DNA of 64,000 bases from Dactylorhiza incarnata. Taxonomy: Eukaryota; Streptophyta; Magnoliopsida; Asparagales; Orchidaceae. The translations under genes were made by a program, and so were the position numbers. Below the pieces are notes generated by a model that was not told the DNA's origin, made no database searches, and was given only the letters and a program-made list of their open reading frames with translations. The stretch lies in the NCBI GenBank assembly GCA_033032865.1, contig JAWHQI010000166.1:682001-746000 (forward strand), read 5' to 3'. Positions within the stretch are counted from its first letter, which is position 1, and every line of letters begins with the position of its first letter. Shown here piece by piece: positions 22,647-33,085 of this stretch.

Positions 22647-22996
22647 ACTAAGATCAACAAATTGTTAACGGGTAAGGCCGCGCTCTCGATGCGACAGAGG
22701 AGAGAACCTCCATCGACACAGCAAGCCTAAGCCCTGCCATCGCCAGGGCATACCCCCTCGCGGTCGCCAACAAATCGTTAACGGGTATGGCCGCGCTCTC
22801 GGTGCGACATGGGGGAGACCCTCCATCGACATAACAAGTCTACGCCCTGCTATCGCCATGGCCTTCCCCCTTGCGGTCAGCTCCAACAAATCGATAACGG
22901 GTAAGGACGCGCTCTCGGTGTGACAGGGGAGAGACCCTCCATCGACACAGCAAGCTCGCGCCCCGCCATCGCCAGGGCCTACCCCCTCGCAGTTGG
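22647..22996. repeat. Tandem repeat, about 110-bp unit, left arm
   Basis: Three copies, each containing AACGGGTAAGGCCGCGCTCTC, GGGAGAGACCCTCCATCGAC and CCCTGCCATCGCCAGGGC. They match, in inverted orientation, the four-copy array at 28451-28934. 3'-region tandem repeats next to pol are typical of Tat-lineage gypsy elements. Confidence 0.85.
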
Positions 22997-23269
22997 CACT
23001 AATAAATCAAGCTAAACAAAAACAGCGACGAGTGAACACACAAGCTGTGCAAAGGAACAAGGTAATCCACTAAAGCGAATAATGAAAGCAAAAAACAGCT
23101 ACGCATACACCGGAACGCAACACTGTGCATCACAGAAAGAAGCTACAAGCATGGCAGAGAAAAGCAAAATAGAAGCAAAGATACATATGAGGGCAAATAT
23201 CAACCCTCGACGTCTACATTAGAACCATCTTCCCCGAAGAGGTCTCCAACGCTGAGACCGGTAGTGCTG

Positions 23270-24172
23270 CTTCCAAACTTCCTCTCCATCATACAGAGAG
23301 TTTTCTCGATGCTCCTCTAAAAACCAATCTCGCACCCGTCCTCCAATAGCGGCTCCACCTCCGTAGTCATAATCTCAGCACGAAGATCCTCTGAGATCCG
23401 GGAATGCTCCTCCATAAAGGCTAAGGAATCCTTGTACTCAACAACTCCCGCAGCCTTGGTCTCCTTAACGCCCTGCTCCAAAAAAGAAAGCCTCTCCACT
23501 CCGCCTCTCAAGAACCCCTACTCGCCATCCTGATGAAACATATCTCCTTGGGCATCCGCAGCTGGCGAAAGGCATCCTGAGCAATCGCTTTGTCCGCACA
23601 ACGCTCCCCCCACAGTTTCTCAAGCTCAGCTCGGGAAGAAGCTAAATCGGACTCCAGTTGTTGAATACGAGAAGCATCGCGCTCCCTTTCTTCTTGGAGT
23701 CAGATAGGGCATCCTTCACCCCGCGAAGCTCCTCCTGATGGGAGAAATACCCATCTGTCAGGCCCACATAGCAATCATTTCAGGTATGGGCGATGTTGCA
23801 CAATTCCCCAATCTGCAAAAAGAAAAAGAAGATCAGAACTTATGGCAAAGTGAACAATATGAGCATAAACTGCAGTAATTCTGCTTACTTTTGATGTAGT
23901 CTCTTGCATGGAAGAAGAAATTCGTCTCGTCACCGCTAAAGAAGGGGGCGGTCGATCACCCCGAGGGGCCACTCGGCAACACGAGTCACTAGAATCTCCT
24001 TAGCCTCATAGTCGACAGGAACGACCTCCACCCTGGGTTTACTGCGACCCGCCTCGTTTGCATGACTCCTCGACCCAGGGGAGATTGGCGCCGCACCGGA
24101 TCCCCCGCACTTGAAGACGAACTTTCTCTTCTTATCACGAGCCAAAGGAACAGCGACGTCACGCTCAGTATG
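23270..24172 (-). pseudogene. Antisense ORF of a Tat-lineage element, left inverted copy
   Basis: Exon 1 (24172-23889) reads RDKKRKFVFKCGG, then EVVPVDYEAKEILVTRVAE and SMQETTSK. A 76-bp intron (23888-23813, GTAAGC...TTTGCAG) follows, then IGELCN, the KDALSDSKK coiled-coil region and the segment EYKDSLAFMEEHSRIS and LRAEIMTTEVEPLLEDG near 23430-23320. Stops and frame changes interrupt exon 2. The N-terminus is cut off at the centre of the inverted repeat. Confidence 0.75.
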
Positions 24173-24489
24173 TGATGAAACCCCGGTCCTTTGGCTCGTG
24201 ATAAGATACTGAGTGTGACGCTCCCGTTCTTTTGGCTTGTGATAAGAAGAGAAAGTTAGTCTTCAAGTGCGGGGGATCCGAAACGGCGCCGATCTCCCTT
24301 GGGTCGAGGTGTCATGCAGACGAGGCGGGTCTAAGTAACCTCAGGGTGGAGGTCGTTCCTGCCGATTCTGAGGTTGAGGAGATTTTAGTGACTCATGTTG
24401 CCGAGCGGTCCTCTCGGGATGATCTCCCACTCCCTTCTTTAGCGGTGATGAGACAAATTTTTTCTTCCATGCAGGCGACGACATCAAAG

Positions 24490-24565
24490 GTAAGCAAAAT
24501 TGTTGTAGTTTGTGCTCATATTGTTCGTTTTGCCATAAGTTTTGATCTTCTTTTTCTTTTCACAG
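24490..24565 (+). other. 76-bp intron in the antisense ORF
   Basis: Donor AAG|GTAAGC, a T-rich tract, acceptor TTTTCACAG|ATTGGGG. The left arm has an intron of the same length at the same place (23813-23888). The AT-rich intron joins two well-matched exon frames. Confidence 0.75.
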
Positions 24566-25159
24566 ATTGGGGAATTGTGCAGCATCACTCATACTGAAAC
24601 ACCCTTCCTGTTACATAGCATATAGCAGTAGGTCCGGCCGGGACCCCACGCCATATGAAACGAACAGAAGAGCGTGTTACTTAATTAGCATTAAACAGTT
24701 ATTAACATAACCAGCTCAGCACACAGATTCACACAACGGAAGCATTTAATTTCGTTTAAAACCAGTTTATACAATGTCCACTATAGCCAATAGGAATGAA
24801 ATACAATACAAGTTCTTTACAAGATTTGTTTACATAATAAAGGTGGCTTCCAAATATCGGCGCTCAGGCCGGCCACACATGAAAAACAGTAAACGAAAGC
24901 TTTGGCCTTCGAGGGCCGGTACAACACAGCAGCTGGGGCTTCAGCCCGCTATTTCCCGCTAGTCTCGCCAGGACCTATACAAACAAATCCACCAAGCGGT
25001 GGGAAAACAAGTAGCCGGTCAGCTTTAGCTGACCCAGATTTATAACGACCCCACCCCATGCTCGGGGCGGCGGTGCTCCTTCCCTGCAGGCAAGCAACAG
25101 CAGTATATATATATCACAGGTGCGTCTAAGCACCACATAGAAGCATTCATCACAAGGTG

Positions 25160-25272
25160 ACATCCACTCTCAGCAAGCCATCGACAAGTCCTTTTTCAAC
25201 TTGGATTTAGGCTTACACGCTTTGTGCACTCTCGACACGCCATCGACAAGTCCTTGTTCAACTTGGATCTAT
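25160..25272. repeat. Direct repeat, GCCATCGACAAGTCC
   Basis: Two copies of CATCGACAAGTCCTTKTTCAACTTGGAT about 60 bases apart inside the solo LTR. A G-run of about 16 bases follows at 25373-25388. Confidence 0.8.
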
Positions 25273-25586
25273 ATGAGCTTTTCTCGTCAAGTTTGGCCGA
25301 CCTTGACGAGTTCTAGTCCCAAACGGCACATCGTGACCTGTGGTTGCAATCCTCATCACAAGATGGCTAGGGGAGGGGGGGGGGGGGGTTGGTTCCGCCA
25401 GATGCCCGCGCTCAAAATATTAGGGATGACATCAACCTAAAACGGGTACGACTTTCCCTAACCCGCTCTTGACATGTAAGGTAAACGAAGCAAGGAACTC
25501 GGCCCTCCAGCTTCTGCTGCTCAACCCAGTTCATGGACATAGGCTTCACAGGCTTCACACAACTCACTGGGAGCTACCGCCGGCGT

Positions 25587-26572
25587 CAAGGTTTTCAAAA
25601 ACGCGTTTTTACACGTAAGATCGTACGATCTTACGATTTTTTTGAGGGGAGCGTTTCGTGCGTGATGTAAAATCGCCGCTGGAGTAGAATCGGCAAGATC
25701 GCCGTTCAGGATCGTAAGATCGCCCGATCTTGCGATCCTGCCGATCCTACTCCACGCGTAAATCCAACCTATTTTAGGTTTAAGCAGAGCGGAGCGGATC
25801 GACTCTTCAACATTCGTCAATTCTCTTCCTCACTCCGTCACTCGCAGGCCGCTCGACGCTCGCCTTTAGCTTTCCTCTGCAGCTCGACGCTGGACGCTCG
25901 CTGATCGCCGTTCGCCACTACCCGCAGGCCGCTCGCAGTCGACGCCTCTTCCTCTGCATCACAGGCTCACAGCCGCAGAAGACCAATTTATGACCCAGCT
26001 AGTTCAGGTCCTCGTGAAACATATCCTATTTTCATGAGTATACTCTTTGGTTCATAAAAAATGTATCATTCTCATTAATCTGCGTTTCATAGCAGTATTT
26101 TATATATTTTCATATTTAGGTCGTTTTTTCTTTGAACTGAATGCTTTAATGAGAGATTATAATGTTACATGATTAATGGTTTATGATATTTTCTGTATTA
26201 CTTTGTCTTTTGTCATTTCATCGTTCATATTCTTATGGTTTGATTTGTATAATTGTTTTGAGTAGGTAGTTAAAAATGATATATGAAGGCGACGAAGATG
26301 CTTCATTAGGCAATTCGGAGGACTTTAGCTTAGATGACTTACTTTTATTTTGTTTACTAATTATTATTTACTAATTACTATGCAGTTGAACACTTGAACT
26401 TATATATATATATTGCTTTATGATTGTTGATCTACTAGATATTTATATATATATTAGATTTTTTTTAATTTTGTATAATAAGTAAGATCTTGCCGTTTCG
26501 TCTCGATCCCACATTTTACGATCATACCACTGCCGACCGATCTTACGTAAGATCTCGATCCTGACAAGCTTG
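25587..26572. mobile_element. hAT-like non-autonomous DNA transposon (0.99 kb)
   Basis: Ends CAAGGTTTTC and ...GACAAGCTTG, flanked by GCCGGCGT (25579-25586) and GCTGGCGT (26573-26580), 7 of 8 bases matching, as for hAT. Near both ends are palindromes built from AAGATCG/CGATCTT, including AAGATCGTACGATCTT near 25618. A short plus-strand stretch near 26285-26340 (GDEDASLGNSEDFSLDDL) is an acidic tail of the kind some plant hAT transposases have. This suggests a deletion derivative (inference). Confidence 0.65.
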
Positions 26573-27249
26573 GCTGGCGTTAGCTCTAACGCCCGACGTT
26601 AGTGACAGAACTCAGTTCTGCTACCCCTTTCCGGGTATTTTCTGGGAAGCACCTCCAGACCTCTTTGCAGTACGTATTAGTACACAGAACCCGAAAAACA
26701 CAGCATAGATCACGGAGTCTTCTCCGGAATGCAATAACATATCAACATCACCAATCCAGACCAACCTGTCTTGATGGGCTTCACACAGCATGCCAATGCC
26801 CGTACTTCAATTCCGGACTCTATATGCAATTTCTACGGGGATAACATCGACCCGCCGGCAGAAATCTATCCACTTGCTAGTGGAAATCTGCCTACTACTA
26901 TGCAAATCAAAGGATGAACGTGTCCAAGGATTAGGGAGGAGAATCGTTACCCTCGACGCTCGTTTCGGTGCCATAGAGCTGAGAGGAACTCGGCTGTGCT
27001 CTTTTGAAACAGCTTCCTCTCCACTAGATCGACGATGGCAAACACGCATCTCCCCCACGGATTTGCTGTCAACACAAGAAAAAGGCTCACCTCCAACTGA
27101 TCTCCTTCCCAGAGCTTTCAGAAATGCAGAGGGTCTCAGAGAAAATGAGAAGAAAAGTCGGATTTTGCTGCCTTATATATTTTCTTAGCTTACGCCGGCG
27201 TTAGCACTTAATGTCGGGCGTTAGCCCCTAAGGCGGTGGCTGAGTTTAT

Positions 27250-27470
27250 CCACAACCGCTTAAAGCCCGACGGCGTTCGACGGACGGCCTGGAGTTCGTC
27301 GAACGGCGTTCGACGAACTCTCTGCAGTCTGCGTTCGACGAACGACCTGAAGCATGCATTCGACGAATGGCTGGCTGCGTTCGACGAACGGCTGGCTGCG
27401 TTCGACGAACGACTAGAAAGCTGCGTTCGACGAACGGCTGACTGCGTTCGACGAACGGCTTGGGTTAACG
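27250..27470. repeat. TTCGACGAA palindrome array in LTR U3
   Basis: At least seven GTTCGACGAAC-type palindromes plus one TTCGTCGAA, many spaced 24-25 bases with CTGGCTGC between. They lie upstream of the minus-strand TATA box. On either side are CTAACGCC/GGCGTTAG palindromes (27185-27240 and 27475-27620). Confidence 0.9.
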
Positions 27471-28450
27471 CCGGGTGTTAGTCTTAACACTGGCGTTAGT
27501 CTTCAGCCTTTTGATTTCCCGAGAATGCAATTCTCTTGCTTTGATTTCTCGAGAAATTGCCGACACTAAGTCCTAAGCTAACGCCTGGCGTTAGCCCTAA
27601 CGCTGACGTTAGCTTTAAAACCACACCTTGTTGATTTCAGTGCACTGGAAATTGAGGTGTTACACATACCTGGAATGATTGTTATGTGGGCCTGAAAGAC
27701 AGGTATTTCTCCCTTCAGGAGGAGCTTCGCGGGGCGAAGGATGCCCTATCTGACTCCAAGAAGAAGAGGGAGCGCGATGCTTCTCGTATTCAGCAGCTGG
27801 AGTCCGATCTCACTTCTTCCTGGGCTGAGCTTGAGAAACTGTGGTGGGAGCATTGTGCGGATAAAGCGATTGCTCAGGATGCCCTTCGCCAATTGGCTGA
27901 TGCCCAGGGAGATATGTTTCGTCAGGATGGCGAGTTGGAGTTCTTGAGAGGCGAACTGGAGGGGCTTTATTCTTTGGAGCAAGGCGTTGAGGAGACCAAG
28001 GTTGCGGGAGTTGCTGAGTACAAGGATTCCTTAGCCTTTATGGAAGAGCATTCTTGGATCTCGAAGGAGCTTCGTGCTGAGATTATGACTACGGAGGTGG
28101 AGCCGCTATTGGAGGGCGAGCGCGAGATTGCTTTTCAGAGGGGTATTGAGAAAACTCTCTGTATGATGGAGAGGAAGTTTGGATGCAGCACTACCAGTCT
28201 CGGTGCTGGAGACCTCTCCGGGGACGATTGTTCCGATGTACATAGAGGGTTGATCTTTGCCCCCCATATGTATATTTGCTTCTATTTTGTTTTCTCTTTC
28301 ATGTTTGTAACTTCTTTCTGTGATGCGTAGTGTTACGTTCTGGTGTATGCGTAGCTATTTTTTTCTTTCAACATTCGCTTTAGTGGATTACCTAGTTCCT
28401 TTGCACTGCTTGTGTGTTCGCTCGTCACTGTTTTTGTTAGCTTGATTTAT

Positions 28451-28934
28451 TAGTGCCAACTGCGTGGGGGCAGGCCCTGGCGAAGGTGGGGCGCAGGCTT
28501 GCTGTGTCGATGGAGGGTCTCTCCCCTGTCGCACCGAGAGCGCGGCCTTACCCATTAAAGATTTGTTGGCGCCAACCGCGTGGGGACATGCGATGGCAGG
28601 GCGTAGGCTTGCTGTGTTGATGGAGGGTCTCTCCCCTGTCTTACCGAGAGCGCGACCTTACCCGTTAACGATTTGTTGGCGCCGAGCGCGAGGGGGGCAG
28701 GACCCTCGCGAGGGGGGCAGGACCCTGGCGATGGCAGGGCGTAGGCTTGCTGTGTCAATGAAGGGTCTCTCCCCTTCCGCACCGAGAGCGCGACATTACC
28801 CATTAAAGATTTGTTGGCGCCGACCGCGAGGGGGGCAGGCCCTGGCGATGGCAGGGCGTAGGCTTGCTGTGTCGATGAAGGGTCTCTCCCCCGTCACATC
28901 GAGAGTGCGATCTTACCCGTTAATGATTTGTTTT
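28451..28934. repeat. Tandem repeat, about 110-118-bp unit, right arm
   Basis: Four copies, starting near 28451, 28571, 28681 and 28819, each ending in ATTTGTTGGCGCC or a close variant. The third copy has an internal 22-bp duplication (GCGAGGGGGGCAGGACCCT). An open frame runs through the array because the unit has few stops. I do not treat it as a gene. Confidence 0.88.
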
Positions 28935-29059
28935 ATGAGACAAGATGATTGAAATCAAAAGACGATTATGATAATTAAAAGATAGTTGCGCGAGCTGTAG
29001 TTTGCAGTTTGTTACACAGTAAAGTACCAGAAATCATTAATAAAAGCAGAGCAGGTTCT

Positions 29060-30195
29060 GTTCGTTCCAAGTGCGGGGGAGAGTCTTTCCTTCCGCCGAT
29101 CTGAGCTTGAACGTTCCGGGTTTCACGGCCGCAGTAACGACGTAGGGCCCTTCTTATGGTGGCAAGAGCTTGTCCTTCTGAGGCCCTTTCCCGTCTGCTT
29201 AGACGCTTCGGAGGATAAGGTCTCCGACATTGATTGGCCTGAGTTTCACCCTTCTGTCGTAGAGTCGTGCTACGCGTCCCAGGTAAATGGCGATGCGCTG
29301 GGCGGCTCTATCCCTGACTTCTGAGACCAAGTCGAGGTTCTCCCGGAGTAGCTTGTCGTTCTTTTCAGGGTCGAAGGTCAACACGCGGGGACTTGGGACG
29401 CCGATTTCGACGGGGATGACGACCTCAATGCTGTAGCATAGATTATATGGCGTTTCGCCGGTTGGAGTCCGCTTCGTGGTGCGGTATGCCCATGGTACAT
29501 TTGGAGCGCGTCCACCCACTGCCCTCCTGCCTCCTGCAGGAGCGTCTTCAGCCCCTTGAGAATGGTGTGATTTGTCACTTCCACCTGGCCATTTGTCTGC
29601 GGATGCGCCATGGCCGTATGGCGGAGATTGATCTTCAGGTCTTCACACATTTTTGTGAATGCCTTTCCAGTGAACTGAGTGCCATTGTCGGCAATGATTA
29701 CTGTCGGGATGCCGAAGCGGCAGATGATGTTCTTCCAGATGAACTGCTTGTCGTTCTCTTCATTAATTTTGGCGAGGGGCTCAGCTTCTACCCACTTGGT
29801 GAAGTAGCCGATTGCCAGAATAATGAACTTCCTTTGCCCGGAGGCTTGAGGGAAGAGGCTGAGGAGATCAATTGCTCATTGCGCGAATGGACAGGCTCTC
29901 TAAAGTGCTGTGAGGCTGGCGGGCGGTTGATGGGGAATGTTGGTGTGAAGTTGGAAACTTTTGCATCTTTGGACGAACTCGGCCGCATTCTTCTTCATGG
30001 TTAGGCCAGTAGAAGCCTAGGCGCAAGATCTTAAGGTCCAGGGCCTTGCTGCAGAGATGCTCTCCCGCATATGCCTTCGTGGACTTCCCTCGGGGTGTAC
30101 TCTGCTTCGGCTATGGGTAGACACTTCAGATAGGGTCCAGAGAAAGCGCTCTTGTAGAGTTCACCTTGGATGATGGCTGAGGTGTTTTCTGGTGA
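29060..30195 (-). pseudogene. Tat integrase
   Basis: Begins with the pre-integrase zinc region (EVHEGICG, then YCW-like residues and MKKNAAEFVQRCKSFQ where the second C is Ser). The core shows AIDLLSLFP (first Asp), KWVEAEPLAKI, ICRFGIPTVIIADNGTQF (second Asp) and HPQTNGQVEVTN (Glu). The C-terminal part ends WAYRTTKRTPTGETP, VIPVEIGVPSPRV and VGDLILRSV. Several frame changes and stops prevent expression. Confidence 0.85.
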
Positions 30196-30440
30196 GCTTC
30201 ATGCTCTGGAGTGTGGACAGGAAAATGACGTCGACAGAGCTCCCATTGTTGACCAGTATCCTCTTGACGTTGAAACAGGGGTCCCTGATCGCTGCGCTGA
30301 TCACGAGTAGGTCTTTCGGGGATTATGGTATCCTGTCGAGACTTCTTGTCTTCGCGACCCCTCCCTGGTCTGGTGATGGAAAGAATATGGGCGGCGAGAA
30401 CGGGAGACCCGACGATAGTCTCAACTTCCCACCATGGGCC
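30195..30440 (-). pseudogene. Tat aspartic protease, active site mutated
   Basis: ILVNNGSSVDVIFLSTLQSM aligns with the Tat protease motif LVDNGSSADILF. The catalytic Asp is Asn. Directly after HHPR the frame jumps into the pre-integrase region, so RT and RNase H (about 1.5-2 kb in the family) are missing. Confidence 0.8.
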
Positions 30441-31913
30441 TACCTCCAGCCGCTCCCTTGGGCGAGAGGCAGATCTCTTGCCTGCCTGGGCGCCGCTGGT
30501 TGATTAGGCACCTGACCTTGTAAAAACCTTCCGATGAGCCCTTGTCGAACAAGGCGCTCAATTTCCTCCTTCAGTTTGGAGCACTTTTCAGTGATGTGTC
30601 CGCTTCTACGATGGAATTCACAATACTTTGACTGATCCCCCTTTTTCGGGAGTGCTCTTAGCCTCTGGAACGCTAGATTGTCTTGGGTGGCGTAGAGCAC
30701 ATTGATTCGGGATGTGTTTAGAGGTGTGTAAACTCGAGGCGGTCGGGGGCCCTGATCTCTCCGGGGGTTCCGACGACGCTCGTAATTACGATGCTCCTTC
30801 TGCCTTCTGGGGGCCTGCTCCTGCCCCCTCTCTTCTGGTTCCTTTCGAACTGTTGTCGGTGCGCATCGATGGCTTCATCGGCGGCAATCTGGGCCTCGAC
30901 CTGATGCACAAGGTCAGGATAGCTGGGCATTGTTTCTCTCATCAATGTCGAATAGAAGTCGCTTGGGCGAATTCCCCCTAGGAAATCGCTTCGCAGAAGC
31001 TCAGGATCGACTTATGGGATTTGTTGCACCTCAGCAGTGAAGCGGCGGAAAAAGTCCTTGTGGGTCTCTCCCTCGTTCTGGCGGATCTCTGTAAGGTGAG
31101 AGGGGTTTCGGACGATTCTGCGGTTGACGATGAACTGGTCCGTGAACTGCTGAGTCAGTTCCGCATAACTGTCGATAACTCCTCTCAGAGAATGGAACCA
31201 TGTGCGTGCTTGCCCCTTCAGTGTTGCCAAGAACACTTGACATAGCAGTTGATCTGGAGTATTGTAGATCCTCATGATGATGGTGAAGTAATTGACGCGC
31301 TCCAGTGGATCGTCCGTCTCGTCGAACGTCTCGATGTTTGGGAGCTTGAAGCCATACGGGATTGGATGCGCTAGAATCCGAGGCATCAACGAAGAGCCGT
31401 GGTGTAGAGGGCGGCGGGCGAATGCGGCCCGTCGTCCGAGTTGTCCGTATTCTTCTGCGATCATGTCGCGGATTCGCGAGTGAGCCTTCCAATAGCATGC
31501 CCGAAGCCTGCTGCTCCCGGGCGGTGATGATGGCGATTGGCCTCGGGTTCTCTGGCCGCCCGGAATGGGTGAGTTGAGTTGGCTGCGTCAGAGAACTCTT
31601 CTTCAACGGCATGATAATCGAGAGTGGTGTGCTCAGTCGGAGCATGGTTCGGAGCAGGCGGAGGTAGGTTGCCCGGTTCAGGGGCTGGATTGGGAGCTCT
31701 AGGAGCGCCAATGTTTCTCAGGAGGGCGAGCATCTCGGCCTGACGCTCTTCCATCAGGCGCATGCGCCCTTCTAGTGCAGCTACGGGTGCGATCATAACC
31801 TCTTCCACGAGAGGTATGTTGATGTGCGAATGAGAGGGAGCTGGATCGGCGTGCCCCCAGGGATTGACCCATCCGTAGTACGGGTACCCTTCCTTGCCAT
31901 TTCTGTTAGTCAC
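30440..31913 (-). pseudogene. Tat gag
   Basis: Starts MTNRNGKEGYPYYGW at 31913 with LEGRMRLMEERQAEMLALL, a helical N-terminal segment. After a frameshift near 31462, the capsid part follows: YGFKLPNIETFDETDDPLERV, LLCQVFLATLKGQARTWFHSL, DQFIVNRR and NEGETHKDFFRRFTAEV. A stop near 31012 and further frame changes lie before the C-terminal C-x2-H-x4-H-x4-C motif (YCEFHRRSGHITEKC) and LKEEIERLVRQGL near 30620-30540. The zinc-like motif is intact. Confidence 0.85.
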
Positions 31914-31978
31914 GAGTAGTCCCGTAAGGCGAGTACTGACTTCAGAGAACCTTCAGAGAGCTTGTGAACACCTTCCCA

Positions 31979-31993
31979 CAGACGGCGCCAAAC
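31979..31993 (-). promoter_or_regulatory. Primer binding site of the Tat element
   Basis: On the minus strand GTTTGGCGCCGTCTGTGGG directly follows the LTR terminus CGCAACA (31994). GGCGCCGTC is the usual Tat/Athila primer site. Confidence 0.85.
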
Positions 31994-32225
31994 TGTTGCG
32001 GGTCGCTCGACGCTCTTGCGGTCCGGTCGAGATAAACCGTCTCAGCTCGAGAGTGAGCCGAGCGCGTAAACAGTCACAGATAGAATCAACAGTTGACAAC
32101 AAGGCTTTTATGTGGAAAAAACCCGGAAGGAAAAAAAACCACATGGCCGAAGCGGTGCCGGCCAATATCGACTATCTTTTGGGGTATTACAAATAGTTCC
32201 TTCTCGAGGGTGACAGACCACCGTT
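31994..32225 (-). mobile_element. Truncated 5' LTR (R/U5) of the Tat element
   Basis: Minus-strand sequence matches the U5 end of the second Tat LTR at 42230-42397: CGGGTTTTTTCCAC, TGACTGTTTACGCGCTCGGCTCACTCTCG and GACCCGCAACA are shared with small changes. Similarity fades near 32225, beyond which a copia scrap begins, so U3 is missing. Confidence 0.7.
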
Positions 32226-32289
32226 CGTTATAATGAAAATTTAGGGATCACTGAACGTTGAAGATCTTAATGTGAATCGTTTAACTATG

Positions 32290-32660
32290 AAGATGGTGAT
32301 GGTATATGAGTAACTGAACATATTCCTTCCCCTGAGAATGAGTGAAGCATTGATCTCGATTTGTTTAGTTTATTATGCCCATGAAATATTGAAGTTTATG
32401 CCGTATGCTTATAGCTTTATTATGTCCGAAGAAATAAAATGGGTTGTTCTGATGCTAAGGTCTTGTGACATGTTCAATTGCTCGATTTTATGCTTTCGGC
32501 ATTGGAACGAGCAACTACATTTTGCTTCTTTCTTTTCGAGGAAATACGCTTTCCGACAAAGGAGAGTAGGTATCCACTATTGGAACCACGATCATCAAGC
32601 GACCTATACCAATCAGCCCAATGAAGTTAATGTCGTCAACATAAACATGAAAAATTAAGA
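32290..32660 (-). pseudogene. Ty1/copia RT-RNase H scrap
   Basis: On the minus strand: HVYVDDINFIG (catalytic YVDD block), followed at once by SLDDRGSNSGYLLSFVGKR and KQNVVARSNAES of RNase H, then HNKAISIRHKL and, after a shift, TKQIEINASLI. About 100 residues between RT and RNase H are missing. No LTR was identified. Confidence 0.75.
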
Positions 32661-33085
32661 TCCTTTTTATCCCTCCCTTTGTGCAAATAAGTTACCTGCA
32701 TTTGTTCGAGATAAACCCATATTAGCAAACAACATAAACCAACTCTGGAACTGTACGAAGCATTAATCCCCTCGAAGTTAAAGAGCTATTCTCTTGAAGA
32801 ATCATGCTCCAACTCCAAGGCAAAGTTGAAATTTACAGTTTGATTAAACTTGTGGAATATTCAACAAAATAGAAATTGCTAGTTTGGCCTATATATCTTC
32901 TTTGGTTTAGACATTTCAACAGCATAACCTGTTAATTTTGCTCTACAAAAAGTAGTTTTGAATGATGTCTTTATATTTCTAGATGAACCACTTGTAGTTT
33001 ATTGACATTACCTAATGATGTTCCATATCTATATGTACGTATATATATTATTATTAATATAATAAGAAAATTGCTGATGTGGTAG

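Larger units (their letters stand above)
24595..27664 (-). mobile_element. Solo gypsy-type LTR (3.07 kb)
   Basis: Left end TGAAACACCC, right end ...GGTGTTACA, inverted with one mismatch. CATAC flanks both sides (24590-24594, 27665-27669), and removing the insertion restores the order seen in the left arm. No PBS, PPT or pol. A minus-strand TATA-like box (ATATATAAGG) lies near 27176, making 27664-27190 the U3. It contains a later hAT-like insertion (25587-26572). Confidence 0.85.
24207..28330 (+). pseudogene. Antisense ORF of a Tat-lineage element, right copy, split by a solo LTR
   Basis: Exon 1 (24207-24489) encodes CDKKRKLVFKCGG, EVVPADSEVEEILVTHVAE and SSMQATTSK. Intron 24490-24565 (76 bp, GTAAGC...TTCACAG) follows. 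Exon 2 starts IGELCSITHT, is interrupted by the LTR insertion at 24595-27664, and resumes at about 27670 as WNDCYVGLKDRYFSLQEEL. It then forms a long coiled coil (RGAKDALSDSKKKRERDAS through ELEFLRGELEG) and ends with EAIL-free segments EYKDSLAFMEEHSWIS, LRAEIMTTEVEPLL and MMERKFG at 28180, stopping at 28330. Known family facts: some Tat elements (maize Grande) carry an extra ORF antisense to pol near the 3' LTR. This copy lies on the strand opposite the pol at 29-31 kb, as that model predicts. Its function is unknown. Confidence 0.75.
22647..28940. repeat. Large inverted repeat of a Tat-element antisense gene region
   Basis: Left arm 22647-24172 (coding on minus) and right arm 24207-24594 plus 27665-28940 (coding on plus) carry the same order: truncated antisense ORF, its 76-bp intron, the coiled-coil exon and the 110-bp repeats. 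The arms meet head to head around 24173-24206, where a third partial copy of CCTTTGGCTCGTGATAAGA lies. The right arm is split by the solo LTR 24595-27664. The two arms are diverged, with several frameshifts on the left only, so the duplication is not recent. Confidence 0.85.
27665..32225 (-). mobile_element. Tat-lineage Ty3/gypsy element, RT and RNase H deleted
   Basis: Order on the minus strand: truncated 5' LTR (about 32225-31994), PBS TTTGGCGCCGTC, gag from ATG 31913, protease near 30270, integrase 30190-29060, then tandem repeats and the antisense ORF. Gag-PR-IN homology, the GGCGCC-type PBS (complement of tRNA-Arg type in Tat/Athila elements), the 3' tandem repeats and the antisense ORF together place it in the Tat lineage. 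The 3' LTR is not identified, so the lower limit is approximate. Confidence 0.82.

Noticed and set aside
28464..28952. 162-codon frame of repeated GRRLAV-MEGLSP segments
   Set aside because: It is the translation of the 110-bp tandem repeat, which lacks stops. Unit lengths vary and are not multiples of three, so no protein is kept.
31031..31711. 226-codon minus-strand frame over Tat gag
   Set aside because: Shadow of gag in another frame; Arg/Ser/Thr-rich without gag motifs.
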